Below the pieces are notes generated by a model. That model was not told the origin of the DNA. It worked only from the letters and a program-made list of their open reading frames with translations, and did no database searches. Shown piece by piece: positions 10,651 to 21,144 of a DNA stretch of 64,000 nucleotides; within the stretch, counting starts at the first letter, position 1, and every line of letters starts with the position of its first letter. Source of the stretch: Gracilaria domingensis (taxonomy: Eukaryota; Rhodophyta; Florideophyceae; Gracilariales; Gracilariaceae); contig VCMS01000121.1 in NCBI GenBank assembly GCA_022539475.1, positions 87,993 to 151,992 on the forward strand, written 5' to 3'. Made by a program: the position numbers and the translations under genes.

Positions 10651-11369
10651 CTACATGGTTGACCGACTATAACATTATCATCTTCGAAGATCGGTATGTC
10701 ACTTCTCAGCCACAACACTTCTTCGTTCCTGTGCGACATTTTACGGAGAAGAACGATTATCAATGGCAGATTTAAGATTTCTGCAAAGTCTCCATTGCTT
10801 TGGTCGCTGAAGTTGTTAAGAACGTGAAGTAGATCAGCCATCGGGATGGACCGTTGCACCATTTTAACAGACAGAATCCTCATTTTTGTAGCCAGCTTTG
10901 CGTTATGAGCACCGAAAACATTTAACAGTTTGAGTTCAAGTTTGTATTTAACGTTGGTGAAATGTTTTCTTTTCAGTGCGCTTAACGCCTCCGCTGTTGT
11001 TTTGCATGCAGTGTCATCATTTGATGGTGTGTGCAAAACTTCTGTCTGACTGCTATGAATTCGAAGTGTTGCAATTGATTGGGAGAGTGGTAGAGCGGCA
11101 CTGTGTTGTAGCACTTCGTTTTCTGCGCTCGCAGTGATGGTTTGTGGCAATGGGGGATACTCCATGGAGGTTGACGAGGTGCGGGTGGGTTTTGCGAGAT
11201 AGGAGACCATGCAGCAGCAAGGGGTAAAGTTTAGTTGACTGGGAAACATAACGTTTCGCAGACAAGAAACAGACGTATTTTGCCATCACGCAAATATGTC
11301 AACAGCTGATTGCTTGGATGCACGTTTCTTGGTTTCGTTTACAGATTTAGTAAATTTCTGGACGACCTC
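10651..11369 (-). pseudogene. Harbinger partner-protein gene, front half (copy 1)
   Basis: From an ATG at 11163-11165 this encodes a protein closely matching the first half of the gene at 54868-56532, with the shared motifs PQTITASAEN, NVFGAHNAKLATK and KMVQRSIPMADLL. Similarity ends at about 10651, where the retroelement begins, so the second half is missing. The sequence to the right (11325-11369) matches the right terminal region at 56690-56739, so it probably includes the Harbinger end. The product is a non-transposase protein found beside Harbinger transposases in this window. Confidence 0.75.
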
Positions 11370-11373
11370 TTAA

Positions 11374-11711
11374 CCCTTTTGAGACGGTTGGCTTATGTCT
11401 AGCTCGCTAGACATAAGCGGAAAACATGATTGGGTAACCAACTATAACCGTTTGTTGTCAGCTTGCCACTTATCTGCTTGGCTTATGTTTAGCTCACTAG
11501 ACATAAGCAAACTCTTTTGAATTGGCTACAAATTCAATCAATTTTAGATCAAACCAATAACATTCTAATTTCAGTACTACCTGTTTTCTAATCAACATAG
11601 TATTTTACATTACCTTTCCTTAGCCGCACAATCGCTTTATATTCTTTGATTTTCATTAACTATTTCTTATGTATAGCCCAATATACATAAGAATGCTGAG
11701 TCCCAAAAGGG
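11374..11711. mobile_element. piggyBac-type MITE with three internal palindromes
   Basis: 338 bp flanked by TTAA on both sides (11370-11373 and 11712-11715). The ends are inverted repeats: CCCTTTTGAGAC left, CCCTTTTGGGAC right (reverse complement). They resemble the ends of the piggyBac element at 29703-33349 (CCCTTTTGACAC). Three 26-base palindromes of the form CTTATG...CATAAG lie at 11392-11417, 11482-11507 and 11666-11691. There is no coding capacity. Non-autonomous; probably mobilised by a piggyBac transposase of that family. Confidence 0.88.
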
Positions 11712-11715
11712 TTAA

Positions 11716-13053
11716 CTGGGAAAGAAAAACTCAAGATTGCTTAATAAAATTCGAACTAGCTCCAATTTTCCAACTTCTACGCGCACAACATATACTACGA
11801 CTACAGTTTTAATTCAACATGTACAAAAAGGTTCAAATATATATCTCAACCAAAGTTAAACTTTCATTCTAAATATGATTCAACTTCAATCAAAACTTCT
11901 ATCAAATCTAAAACTCTTCAACCACTTGAAATTGTCTTCATTTCTGCCCTAAATCCGCCTGAAAACTAGTATTTTTGAGGTGATATGATTCACGTTCGAT
12001 TTTCATTATTTTGAATCTTCAATGCTTTCAACTGCGCAATACTCATAATGAAACGACAATTTTAAACTATTTTCTACTATAGAAACTAGAAACTACAATG
12101 TCTACAAGCCGGAAACTGTGTTTACTGAGAAAAGAAATTGTAGAAGAATGACTTCAAAGCCAAGTACTAAATTCGGAATATTAGAACATCATACAAAGAT
12201 GAGAGAAAGAAGACTTAAAGAAAATGATCTGTGTTATCTTTGAAGAGTCATAACCAAAGTTTTACGAAACAAAATCCTTTCCTTCTATTTTTGAATCAGG
12301 TAAGATAATATTGGTGCTGAACCACTATCATTAATTTAAAGCAATGGAGTCGCGCGGTAATCCAAAACACGTGACTCATATATTCATACCTTAGTACAGG
12401 AAGATGCATACTTAAACAATTCCCAATTTTGGCAGAAATTTACCTGTACTCAAGTGTGCTTTTCCTGGATTTTACCGCTTGGTAGACGCGTGTATGCCAT
12501 GGCTTTTTGTTCACAGTACGCGAGGATAGGGGGTACATTTGATGCATAGAACTGGCCTATCTACGGGCACGCACCTCTGTGAGTTTGCACCACGTGTACC
12601 AAGTCAGTTATAAAATGCACGCAGGTTTTCCCAAATACGCGCAAGCGAATCTCTTTTTAGAGTAGATCCTGACACTCCCAAGTGTCCATTTCGTCGCATA
12701 CAGCTATTTTGACTGTACTCTGCTCAGGCGGCGAACTGGCTTAATTAAGCGAAGTATGAAAACGCCATTTTGGTGATGGCGTCGGCGGTTACAGCCAAAG
12801 GGGGCAAAAACGATAAAAATAAAGTTTGCTCTCGTAGAGTACCAGTCCAATCGGACGAAGAAGCACTAGCCAAATATAAGCTTACGTAGATAGAGTGCGG
12901 CAGAAGCCAAACAGCAAAGCAGGAACACAAGAACAGAAGAGGGATACCAAACGATAGACAAGAAGATAAAGAAGAACAAACAAGGATAATATATGTAATG
13001 AGATATGAATAGAAATGTGTCACAACTGGACAATGAAAGGAGAGACCTGTGCT
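11716..13053. other. AT-rich stretch without recognisable genes
   Basis: No open frame with protein-like composition on either strand. The left part (11.7-12.3 kb) is strongly AT-rich. The part from 12.36 to 12.75 kb is more mixed. The minus-strand frame at 12745-13023 is hydrophobic low complexity and lies in the downstream region of the zinc-finger gene. Confidence 0.5.
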
Positions 13054-13554
13054 CTAAAAGATAGTATTGTTCTTCTTTCTAAGTGTCGCACGATGACGGC
13101 GGCTCCTGTAGTGGACGCGCAGATCGTGGGCTTCAGAGAACCGGATGTCGCAAGCCCTGCAGTGAATGTCCAGCTCGGTGTAGCTTGCACGGCGCAAAGC
13201 TCTGCGATGGCGACGGCCGGCTTGATGGACTTCAAGCTGACGCCGGCTCTGGACGTCGATGTCACAGACACGGCAGCGTTTGAAGATTCGCTTACGCGGC
13301 GGAGGGTTACGACGGCGCTTCTCCTTCTGATGGGCTACACGAAAGATGTGGCGCTCGCGTGGCCCGTCAAGAGGCTGAACAGCCGACTTCTTTATCTGAG
13401 GAACGGGATCGGGGACTTCTTCTATACGCTCGTCCGGATCGACCACGGACGAATACTCGCTGGATGAAACGATAGACCTTGGCACTTGATGTGAAACAAA
13501 CGAAACGTTAGTAGTCACACAAAATGCCAAAAGAGTAGCTGTAGACAACTTACT
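13054..13554 (-). CDS. tandem U1/matrin-type C2H2 zinc-finger protein
   Basis: The C-terminal half holds two fingers of the form C-x2-C-x12-H-x5-H (CRVCDIDVQSRRQLEVH and CRACDIRFSEAHDLRVH), each followed by basic residues. This spacing is typical of U1-like/matrin fingers that bind RNA or dsRNA rather than sequence-specific DNA. The N-terminal part is acidic and disordered. No ATG precedes the open frame. A 69-bp intron at 13485-13553 (GTAAGT donor, TCAAG acceptor) would join an A at 13554 to TG at 13484-13483, creating an ATG that begins MPRSIVSSSEY. The protein would be about 144 residues. The split start codon is inference. Confidence 0.6.
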   Translation of the reverse strand, partial: SKLSTATLLAFCVTTNVSFVSHQVPRSIVSSSEYSSVVDPDERIEEVPDPVPQIKKSAVQPLDGPRERHIFRVAHQKEKRRRNPPPRKRIFKRCRVCDIDVQSRRQLEVHQAGRRHRRALRRASYTELDIHCRACDIRFSEAHDLRVHYRSRRHRATLRKKNNTIF

Positions 13555-14192
13555 CTTGAACGATTGCCTCAGGGCCGTAGGTTAAGGACAACCTTACGCT
13601 GTATCACACAGTGCGTCTAGCAACAACAGGTGCAAAGCAACACTATGTGAGGAACAGAATCGCAACGCGAAAGAACCAGCAAAAACAGGGGCCGAGGCCG
13701 AAACGGGAAGCAATAGAACGGATGCAGGCAGCAGAAGGCCGCCAAACAGCAAGAAACGGGGAACAAACGAAGATGACAACAACAACGGTAGTTCGGGCAA
13801 GACAGAATGGCAGATAGAACAACAACAGCGAAAGAAACCAACGAAGGGAACAAAAGAGACAAGAAAGGCCAAACAAAGCGGATAATGAAAGGCAGAGTCA
13901 CGCCTGCACAAGGCTAACCCAATGGAAGGGTGGTGCAGACGCTTTGCCTACTCACACAGGACGAGCCCAGACAGAGGGTCAGTGTGAGTGGCAGTGAGCG
14001 AGGGAGGGCAGTGAGACCAGGCCGCCAAGGGGAGAAGTAGAGAGAGAAGTAGGGGATGAGGAAAGGTTGAGGACGACAAAGGGAGAAGGAGAGAGGTTGG
14101 AAGGTTGTGGTGGGGTAGGGGGGAAGGTCGTCGAAGGGAAGTGGTCTGGCCGGAGTTGAGTCGGAGGCGACTGCTCCGGCCCTTTTATGCAC

Positions 14193-14233
14193 AACCGCAC
14201 CGTCGATTCCAGGCGAGAATCGACGGTACGGTT
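14193..14233. repeat. hairpin, 17-bp arms
   Basis: Arms 14193-14209 (AACCGCACCGTCGATTC) and 14217-14233 (GAATCGACGGTACGGTT) are reverse complements with one mismatch, separated by 7 bases. No flanking duplication was seen. It could be a structured RNA element or a small foldback insertion. Confidence 0.7.
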
Positions 14234-14314
14234 GGCTTGGCCAATGGCTGCGTCGTATCCACCGTACTAGCCTATAAGAGGCGTAGGTGGTAGATACTTT
14301 AAGCGCATATGCCG

Positions 14315-14392
14315 CCACAGGGGGCGCCTACGCAACACAGTACACAGCGTGGAATGCACGTGTATTTGCGCAAGCGCAGGCGCCTCCTGTGG
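14315..14392. repeat. inverted repeat, 19-bp GC-rich arms
   Basis: Arms 14315-14333 and 14374-14392 pair with two mismatches and share the core CAGG-GGCGCC. A related GCGTAGG string lies at 14281. No terminal TSD is evident, so the assignment as a mobile element is open. Confidence 0.6.
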
Positions 14393-15233
14393 GTGACCAC
14401 GAATTTGGCAATTGACAGCCGATGAGGTCGGGTGGTCAGCGTTGGAGCGCTCTCTGCCACTTAAGTAGACAATCTCATGTCGCCCTGCTTGTAGTGCGGC
14501 GCCTCTTGGCCACACGCAAGGTAGATTCTGCGTAGAAAACTAACTAAACCTAAGATAGGATTAACTATAATAAAGCATTTTTAAACTATATTCTGTATTC
14601 CCGCTGCGTTGGGCACAACGCATGAGTGTAGACACGCACATCTGTCCGTGTACCGTTTGACGCGCCACAAAGTACCTAGACACCCGTTGGATGGCGTAGA
14701 GATATGCGGTTGACATACTGTAGATTTAGTGGATATCCGTAAAATACACGTAAGATATCCCAAATAATCTTCCACAAATTTATTTGACTTCTCAGGATAT
14801 GAGTTAGATACCCCTGCCACATTCTTGATGTGCGAAAGATATGCTACTGCAGTAGACGTCCCTAGAACTGCCTCAAGAAGGAATTAAGAAACACGTATTT
14901 GGCCTATATGTGTTACAAAATACCGCATGCAGTATTTTGTAGCAGTCCGTAGATTCTTTCGCTATTGTCGTTTTCAAACTGTATCAAAACAAGAATCACA
15001 TCAAAGTTTGCGTGACAGTGGACGTGCAGCTGTTTGGCCCGTTCCAAGCACGGAAGGACACACTCGTCATCGTTGCTGCTTCAGCTCTCGCTCAATCCAA
15101 GGGCTCCGCGCGGTGAATCCGTGTTCCGCCTGCCAGCGAACCCATACTGCCCACAGCACCACCATGGCACGGCGGCTGCTTTCTTCCTTCGCCACGGCTG
15201 TGGGCCTAAAGCGATTCGGACGAAACACGCGCA

Positions 15234-16475
15234 ATGGAGCGATTGCAGCCTGGCGAGCCTCTCGGTGGCTTCAGAAATGTTGTGGCCGAACTGGATTCGA
15301 TTCCCACTTTGTTGGTGACACTGGCGGTTGTCCTGGCTACCTCGCAAGGCGTTCTATGTCTTGAATCAGTTGATTCTTGTCGCTTGTCTAGAAGAAAGAT
15401 GAATATCTTGCTTGCGTTTGGAGTTGTGGAGATCTCTGTCTTGTTGTGCTCAGAACTACTATCGTTCTTAGAATTGCGTGATGCGTTTGAGCGTGAATTT
15501 CCACGGTTGCAGTTGGTTGCGCCCTGTTTGTTTGCCTCCGGCGTGTTGTAGACACTTTCGTATGTGTATTTCACGCTGGCAGTTGTAACAAAAAGTCACA
15601 TCTCGTGGATCCCGGTTTCAAATATGGGCTCAAGCAATGCATTGTTCGAGATTGTGCCTCTCACAATTTCGTTGATTCTCTCCCCGATCCTCATAGGCTG
15701 ACGCTTCCGCTGGTGGTCTCGCGCGAATGCCGTCATGGCACAGGAAGCGCTCGCCGCTATTGAGTCTGAACTATCTCTCCGACATGGTGTCATGGCGTTT
15801 GCAGCCAGATGGACCGTGGCTATTAGTGGCATGCTTGTGGTAATTATGTTACGCTCCGATTGTGGTGAAGACGGACCCAGTTACTTTGCTGGTCTTCGCT
15901 ATCTGTGGCATCCCGAGCAATGGATTGAGGAGCAACATATTGGTACTAAGGTCTGTTACCATCGATACGAGAATTCAGATTGGGGCCTGGATGAATACAT
16001 TGCTTCTGCGTTACTGGACAGTACGTTACCAGTACCGAATGACCCTCGCCAAGTACATACGCTTCTCGAACGAGCACCTCTACATGTCGGGAACGCCATC
16101 GTTAGTACGGACAGAGACTTTTGCAAAGAAGAAGATAAGATTGCCTCTCGTCTTCAAAAAGTTGTGTTGATTGCCAAAAACCTTGTTGTACTTCCTTTGC
16201 TTTTCGCGATTGTGGTTATCTTAGCGCGGAATTATGATAGTTTGGATCAAGTTCACTATGAGGCGTTGGCGCCGCTTGCCGAGGGCGCCATTATTCTTGC
16301 GTTCGTAGAGTTCTCCATCGGTATTAAGAACTTGCTCTGGGGTCTGAACGGCACCGCGAAATTAGAAAGAGCTGGCGTGTCTGATGAGGAAAGGCTGTGT
16401 ACGATTCGCGGCTTGTCAGCAACTTCCCGTGATGCTGAAAGCAATTCTTGCGATTTCGGGATCAAGGTTGACTGA
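15234..16475 (+). pseudogene. multi-span membrane protein, two in-frame stops
   Basis: A single frame of 413 codons begins at ATG 15234 and ends at TGA 16473-16475. It is broken by TAG at 15549-15551 and TGA at 15699-15701, with protein-like sequence continuing in frame after each. Hydrophobic segments: IPTLLVTLAVVLATSQGVLC, MNILLAFGVVEISVLLC, VYFTLAVV, PLTISLILSPILIG, WTVAISGMLVVIML, VLPLLFAIVVILA and GAIILAFVEFSIGI. A hydrophilic part lies between the fifth and sixth. I recognise no family. Nonsense decay is the simplest reading. Alternatively the stops lie in unrecognised introns, although no clear GT-AG pair removes both. Confidence 0.5.
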
Positions 16476-17255
16476 GACCTCTTTACCAGTACTGCCGTGA
16501 CTCTTTGAGTAATACAACTTGTAACGAGACCGAAGAAAATCAGCTGACGTTTGCCGTGCACTCTTCCATCGCGCATAGTCTTATGACGGATCAGAACTTG
16601 CTTGCGTGTTTATCATTCGGTTGTCATAACTGTCTGGTTGATTGTTGATTGGGGGTTCTGAATCATTTGAATGCTATCTAAATGGTGCAAGTGTTGCTCG
16701 AAAAGAGTTTGTTCCCGAAAGACACGTCATTGCTGGTTTGATGATCTCGGGAGCTGCAATGATAGTTTACATTCTGTCACAGGACTGCAGATATAGCCGT
16801 ATGTCGGATTCCAAAACCTCCATATGGTTACGCGCGAACCTCGTTCAAATGCATTATGCAGACATCAGAAGCCGAGACTCGCGGTGCACACCTTCGAGTT
16901 CTTGGGACCCTTTGTACAAAGGGTTGTAGAAGTCTTTTACTGGCGCGGTGAGGAGTCGAACGAACGAGACTGCCCGGAAGTCCCGAACTTGAGACATAGC
17001 AAACTAGTTATTGTAATTTAAAGATTTGAATTTGGGCCACAGGCCAGTTCCGCGTTCCTGGCAGAACGTTTTAGCAAGCTGTACAGTGGCTTAGAAACGA
17101 ATTGCTGACCTTTTTATCCAATATATCAAGTCTTCGTCCGTTCTAGATGACTGGTAGAGGCTTGGGATGAGTGTATTTGCCGCCCCACTCAGAACCGCGT
17201 ACAACTCTGGCATCGAGAGCGGATTGTAGTTCCGAGATGCCGAAAAGAAGTTCGA
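16476..17255. other. intergenic, no recognisable gene
   Basis: Contains a short plus-strand frame (16642-16929) with one hydrophobic segment and no family resemblance, and an ATG at 17167 opening MSVFAAPLRTAYNSG, a possible mitochondrial-type N-terminus for the next gene but in a different frame. Confidence 0.35.
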
Positions 17256-17774
17256 TTGTTCTCCGAGCGTATTCAACGGGTTTGTACGAAGATTGAATCT
17301 TTGTGTTTGCAAGATGTGCCTTCGACCACCTTCACAGTGACGATTGCTGCTGGCACTGGTTCTTTTGCGGCAGCTGATGATTCAGCAAGAGAAGAGAGCG
17401 AAAATGGTGCACAGCAGGCCACACTACCCGAGCTTGATCCGCTCGACCTCTCAAGTGAAAGAAAGCCAGTAGTTCAGTCTTTAGGTGAACAATTGTCGTT
17501 CGGAGCCGTGCTTGGGTTCGCAACTGGATATTCAATCATAAAAGTAGGAAAACTTATCTTGTTCCTCGTTGGCACTGAAGTGGTCGTCCTGCAATATATG
17601 GCTTATCGACAATGGCTTGTGATAGATTGGCGAGGTTTAGGGAGAGATATGTCTCCCAAATTTGACCGTTCAGCCTGGGATGGTTTGATGAATATATTGC
17701 TGTATAAGATGCAGTTTAATGCGGCTTTCTCTGGCGGTCTTGTAGCTGGCTTACGTCTTTCTCATCAAAAGTGA
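17256..17774 (+). CDS. FUN14-domain protein
   Basis: The C-terminal 100 residues match the FUN14 family: a Gly-rich first membrane helix (LSFGAVLGFATGYSIIKVGK), a second helix (LFLVGTEVVVLQYMAY), then W..LGRD and a final amphipathic/membrane segment ending GGLVAGLRLS. FUN14 proteins sit in mitochondrial outer or plastid membranes; animal FUNDC1 is a mitophagy receptor. The N-terminal part (17256-17480) is acidic and has no ATG in frame, so the start lies upstream through an unidentified intron or a frame break. The ATG at 17167 is one candidate. The family is clear; the exact CDS is not. Confidence 0.75.
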   Translation: MFSERIQRVCTKIESLCLQDVPSTTFTVTIAAGTGSFAAADDSAREESENGAQQATLPELDPLDLSSERKPVVQSLGEQLSFGAVLGFATGYSIIKVGKLILFLVGTEVVVLQYMAYRQWLVIDWRGLGRDMSPKFDRSAWDGLMNILLYKMQFNAAFSGGLVAGLRLSHQK

Positions 17775-20700
17775 AGATCTGTTTCCTCGACATTCACTCA
17801 ACTTGTGAAATATCTTTGTTTTCGGAGTGACATCTTTGGGTAGACTGGTCAGAAGTGGTGTCTTACAAAAATTGCAAGAATGCGTTCGATGTCAGGATCG
17901 CGCATGTGAAGAGTCTTCTTCCGTTTTTGTGCCAAATATTTGCACGTCACGTGCTTTTCGCCTTATCCTCTTCATGCGGAGCTGGTCTCATGTCAGGCAA
18001 GCAAAAACTATTGTAGTAGCGCAGAATGTTCGTCTGTGTGTTGTTGTTATTGTCGCGAGGAAAAATGATATGGATGCTGATAAACAGCTCCTGTTTGCGT
18101 AATGCTTGTTTTGGTAATGGCTTTGTTGGTGTGAACAAACATGATTTGCGAAAGAGGAAGTGTCAAAGTCAGTATCCATTTAAGTGACGGTCTCAAAGAG
18201 CTACTGTGTGTGATTCGCCACTATCGTTTCGCTCTGTGAGGAGTCCCTGCATCGGCAGTAGGGGTAGCTTCAGTTTGAAAAAGAGAAAGAAGGCAACGCG
18301 TGATTGCAATCTCGGTTAATGCACGACATCATAGCTTGAGTATATAGAGAGCATCTTGTTAACTTTTTCTTCATTCAATTGTTTCGTTTGTACTGCACGT
18401 GTGTGTCTTTTTGGTTCCGGCTCTAGCAAGACGGAGCCCATCTGTCATGTGGTCCAGCATCGGACGATGTCTTCAAAAATGTATGGTGTAGGGGCAAACT
18501 TTGATTGTGAGAAGCACTGTTCCCTTACCGTACGGGTGTTCCAGAAACCTGTGTTCTTTCCTCTATAACAAGACCGACCTATAACAAAGGTACTCAAATG
18601 CTAAACTTCGTAGTACTTCTATAGTTCTAGCCTGACTTTTCGAAAGTTCAAACTTGGATGTTCGAAGCACCAAAAGTCATCGTCGGACCTGGGTAAGAAT
18701 TCTTCATTGGCTTGCTTCGAGCGATCGCTTTTCGGTTACAAGTTTATTCTTGTATCTCGTCAATTCAAGAAGAGAGAGTTCTGACGTGCCCAGAAAGCTG
18801 GAAATGAGGAGTGCCTTTAATAGCGAAGCCTTTTTACCTGGGCATCGCGTAACATGATCATGCAAGTTAAAGTTAACCATGCCGAATTGGCGTTAATGCC
18901 ATCGATGAATCCTGCGTTTTGTACTTTGACCTGACGAGCTAGCTCTTCATACACTTCATGTCCATGAGGTGCATCCTCTACGTCAGAAACTGAGTAAACA
19001 AGAAGGGCGAGAGATGAAGAAAGTTTTGTGTTTCGAAAAAAGTCAAACATATCCACAGTAAGCAAGAAGGTGATGCAAACTGATCATTTCCTTATATAGA
19101 TAGAAAGAAGGTAACTTGGACATCCGAAAGTCATGCGCAACGAACATAAATACGCCACGAATCAACTTGCGAAGTTCCTTTTTTACTCATGAACATATGC
19201 TTTCAAACGATTTCACTCGTTTAAAGCTAAACTCACAAGGACTCACTGGTATGTGAGTGAGTCACCTTGAGAGCTTTGTACAGGTACCGTCGGTACTGGC
19301 GACTCGGGCGATTCAACCACGACAAGGAGTTGCTTTGCGCCGTAGATTTCGGCTCTCGACATGATTCAATATTCAAGTTTCTCATGTCCACAGGGCTCCT
19401 TTGAAAGCGATCATGGAACTACTGACCTTAGAATCTTTTCTTACATTCCATTCCATTTATTCTTTGACAACAATAGTCTCTACCAAACAATACAAGGAAG
19501 AAATACGATGTCAGTAGTTCGAGTATTACAAAAAGGCATTATTGCCACGTGCTTCATTGAAGCAGCTTCAAGCTTGAAACATGAAGAATTTTTCTATTGA
19601 ACCGTACATGGGGTTCATCATTTTCTTGGTTATGGTTCAAAGTAAGCAAAAGAAAGGACAAAACAATAATTGGTCACATTAGAGAATGGCCGTCAAAGAG
19701 TTTGACCCAGAGAAAGTAGTAGAGCTCTCCCACGCTTTCAAAATAAGCAGTAGAGGACCATACATACACCGTAGAAGTTTGAAAAGCTTGTTTCTTTGAG
19801 AGAGGCACCAGCGGTTAGGTTCTTGCATTGAAGGGTCATAGGTCTGCTCCCCCTTTTCGCATTGCAAAAACATATTTGACTGGAAGAAAGCAGTTTGTAC
19901 ATGTCGACCAGGCGTAATCAAAGATGCTGAGCTTTTTATCATCCAATGTTCTCTGAGAACTGCCTCAAGAATAATGTACCTACCGCCTCGTCAAGACCGT
20001 CGATGAGTGAGAGTAGCGGAGATAATTAGAAAATGGCCCGAAGAATGCTGGGTTTTCCGGTGAGAGAGCGTTTCTTTCACCAGAAACGCAATGTGGTTAT
20101 GTAGGAATTATGCTAACGCACCCGTAGTAGAGATAGAGAGAGAAAGAGGACCATGCTAAGAGGAAGAAGAAAATTCAAAGTTCTATATTCCTCATACGTA
20201 CGATATGAATGCAATCGTGGTTTGGTCAAGGAATATCGGAAAACAGCGAGAAAAAAAAAAGATCTTCAACTTCTATCTTGTCTCTATGTACTCCTGGGAT
20301 GAGAAGCTTTCGAGAAGTCCTATGCAGAAACAAGCTCGGAGTTCAATGTTTCTACAATACTTATAGTTTCCACATAACTGGCATCAGAAGCTGATTTCAA
20401 CGTTCGCGAATAAATTAAAGTCCTTCACGTACACGGCTTTATGGTTCTCAATCTGGTTCCTAGTCCAGTACAAAAACCTGTTCAAATGGTATTCAAGATG
20501 TGGAAGATATTCGCACATCTTTCACTGCGTTATATTCCCATCCTTCATTGGTTTCAAAACGAACGAACTTGTATAATGATATGAATACGACGCGATCGAA
20601 ACTTTTGCAGCGACTGTACTGTGGCGAAAGAAGTGAAAGCCACGTTGTCGAAGTTTTGCACGGGGCTACTCATCAGTTCGAGCCTTCACCTCTGGCGAAA

Positions 20701-21024
20701 GCCATTTTGATACAAGTACTAACTGGTGACAGTCTTTCGAGAAGTTTGCAATGCTTTCAGCTGCAGATACGGGTTGAGACGCGGAAGTACTAACCTCAAG
20801 TACATTGCTACGCGATGGACGAGCGCACACCCCCCTACACATTGAAATCCGTGCAGTTCTGGGGTCCAGAGCTCGTTCCCCGGAAAGCGGGTGGAAGTGT
20901 CTTGAAGTACGGACATGGGATAAGAATAGGAGCAGAACGCCAGTCGGAAACTTGAATGGGAAGGGAAAGTCGGGTCCGTCTACGGCTGTACATTCTGGGC
21001 TCTTTGACGGATAACTGGAAAAGA
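17775..21024. other. 3.2 kb without recognisable genes
   Basis: Only short open frames. The most protein-like is minus-strand 18817-19065, with ARQVKVQNAGFIDGINANSA, but it matches no family I know. Another is plus-strand 20500-20793. No tRNA-like or transposon-end pattern was found. It may contain diverged introns or decayed elements. Confidence 0.4.
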
Positions 21025-21065
21025 GTCGATACATGTAGGTACGAGTCGCACATACATGTATCGAC
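21025..21065. repeat. perfect 13-bp hairpin upstream of the sulfite oxidase remnant
   Basis: Arms GTCGATACATGTA (21025-21037) and TACATGTATCGAC (21053-21065) are exact reverse complements around a 15-base loop, 80 bases before the ATG at 21145. Could be transcribed as a stable stem or mark a small insertion. Confidence 0.7.
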
Positions 21066-21144
21066 GACCTTTTGGTTGATCTACAGGCTCCTCACAGGAA
21101 TCAGCTCCAGATAAAAACTTGGGGATCGTCTGTTTAGAAATGAA

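Larger units (their letters stand above)
13555..14926. other. purine-skewed and inverted-repeat-rich intergenic region
   Basis: From 13.6 to 14.16 kb the plus strand is strongly G/A-rich, giving long low-complexity frames that I do not regard as genes. This may be the promoter and 5' region of the zinc-finger gene. From 14.19 to 14.4 kb there are two separate hairpins. Nothing recognisable follows up to 14.93 kb. Confidence 0.4.

Noticed and set aside
13594-14200. Hydrophobic and Ser/Pro-rich frames on the minus strand
   Set aside because: They arise from the purine-skewed plus strand and lack any domain or consistent frame.
15240-15310. A tRNA-like stretch with a GGATTCGATTCCCAC box-B-like string
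   Set aside because: No matching acceptor stem or A box at the right distance; it lies inside the membrane-protein frame.
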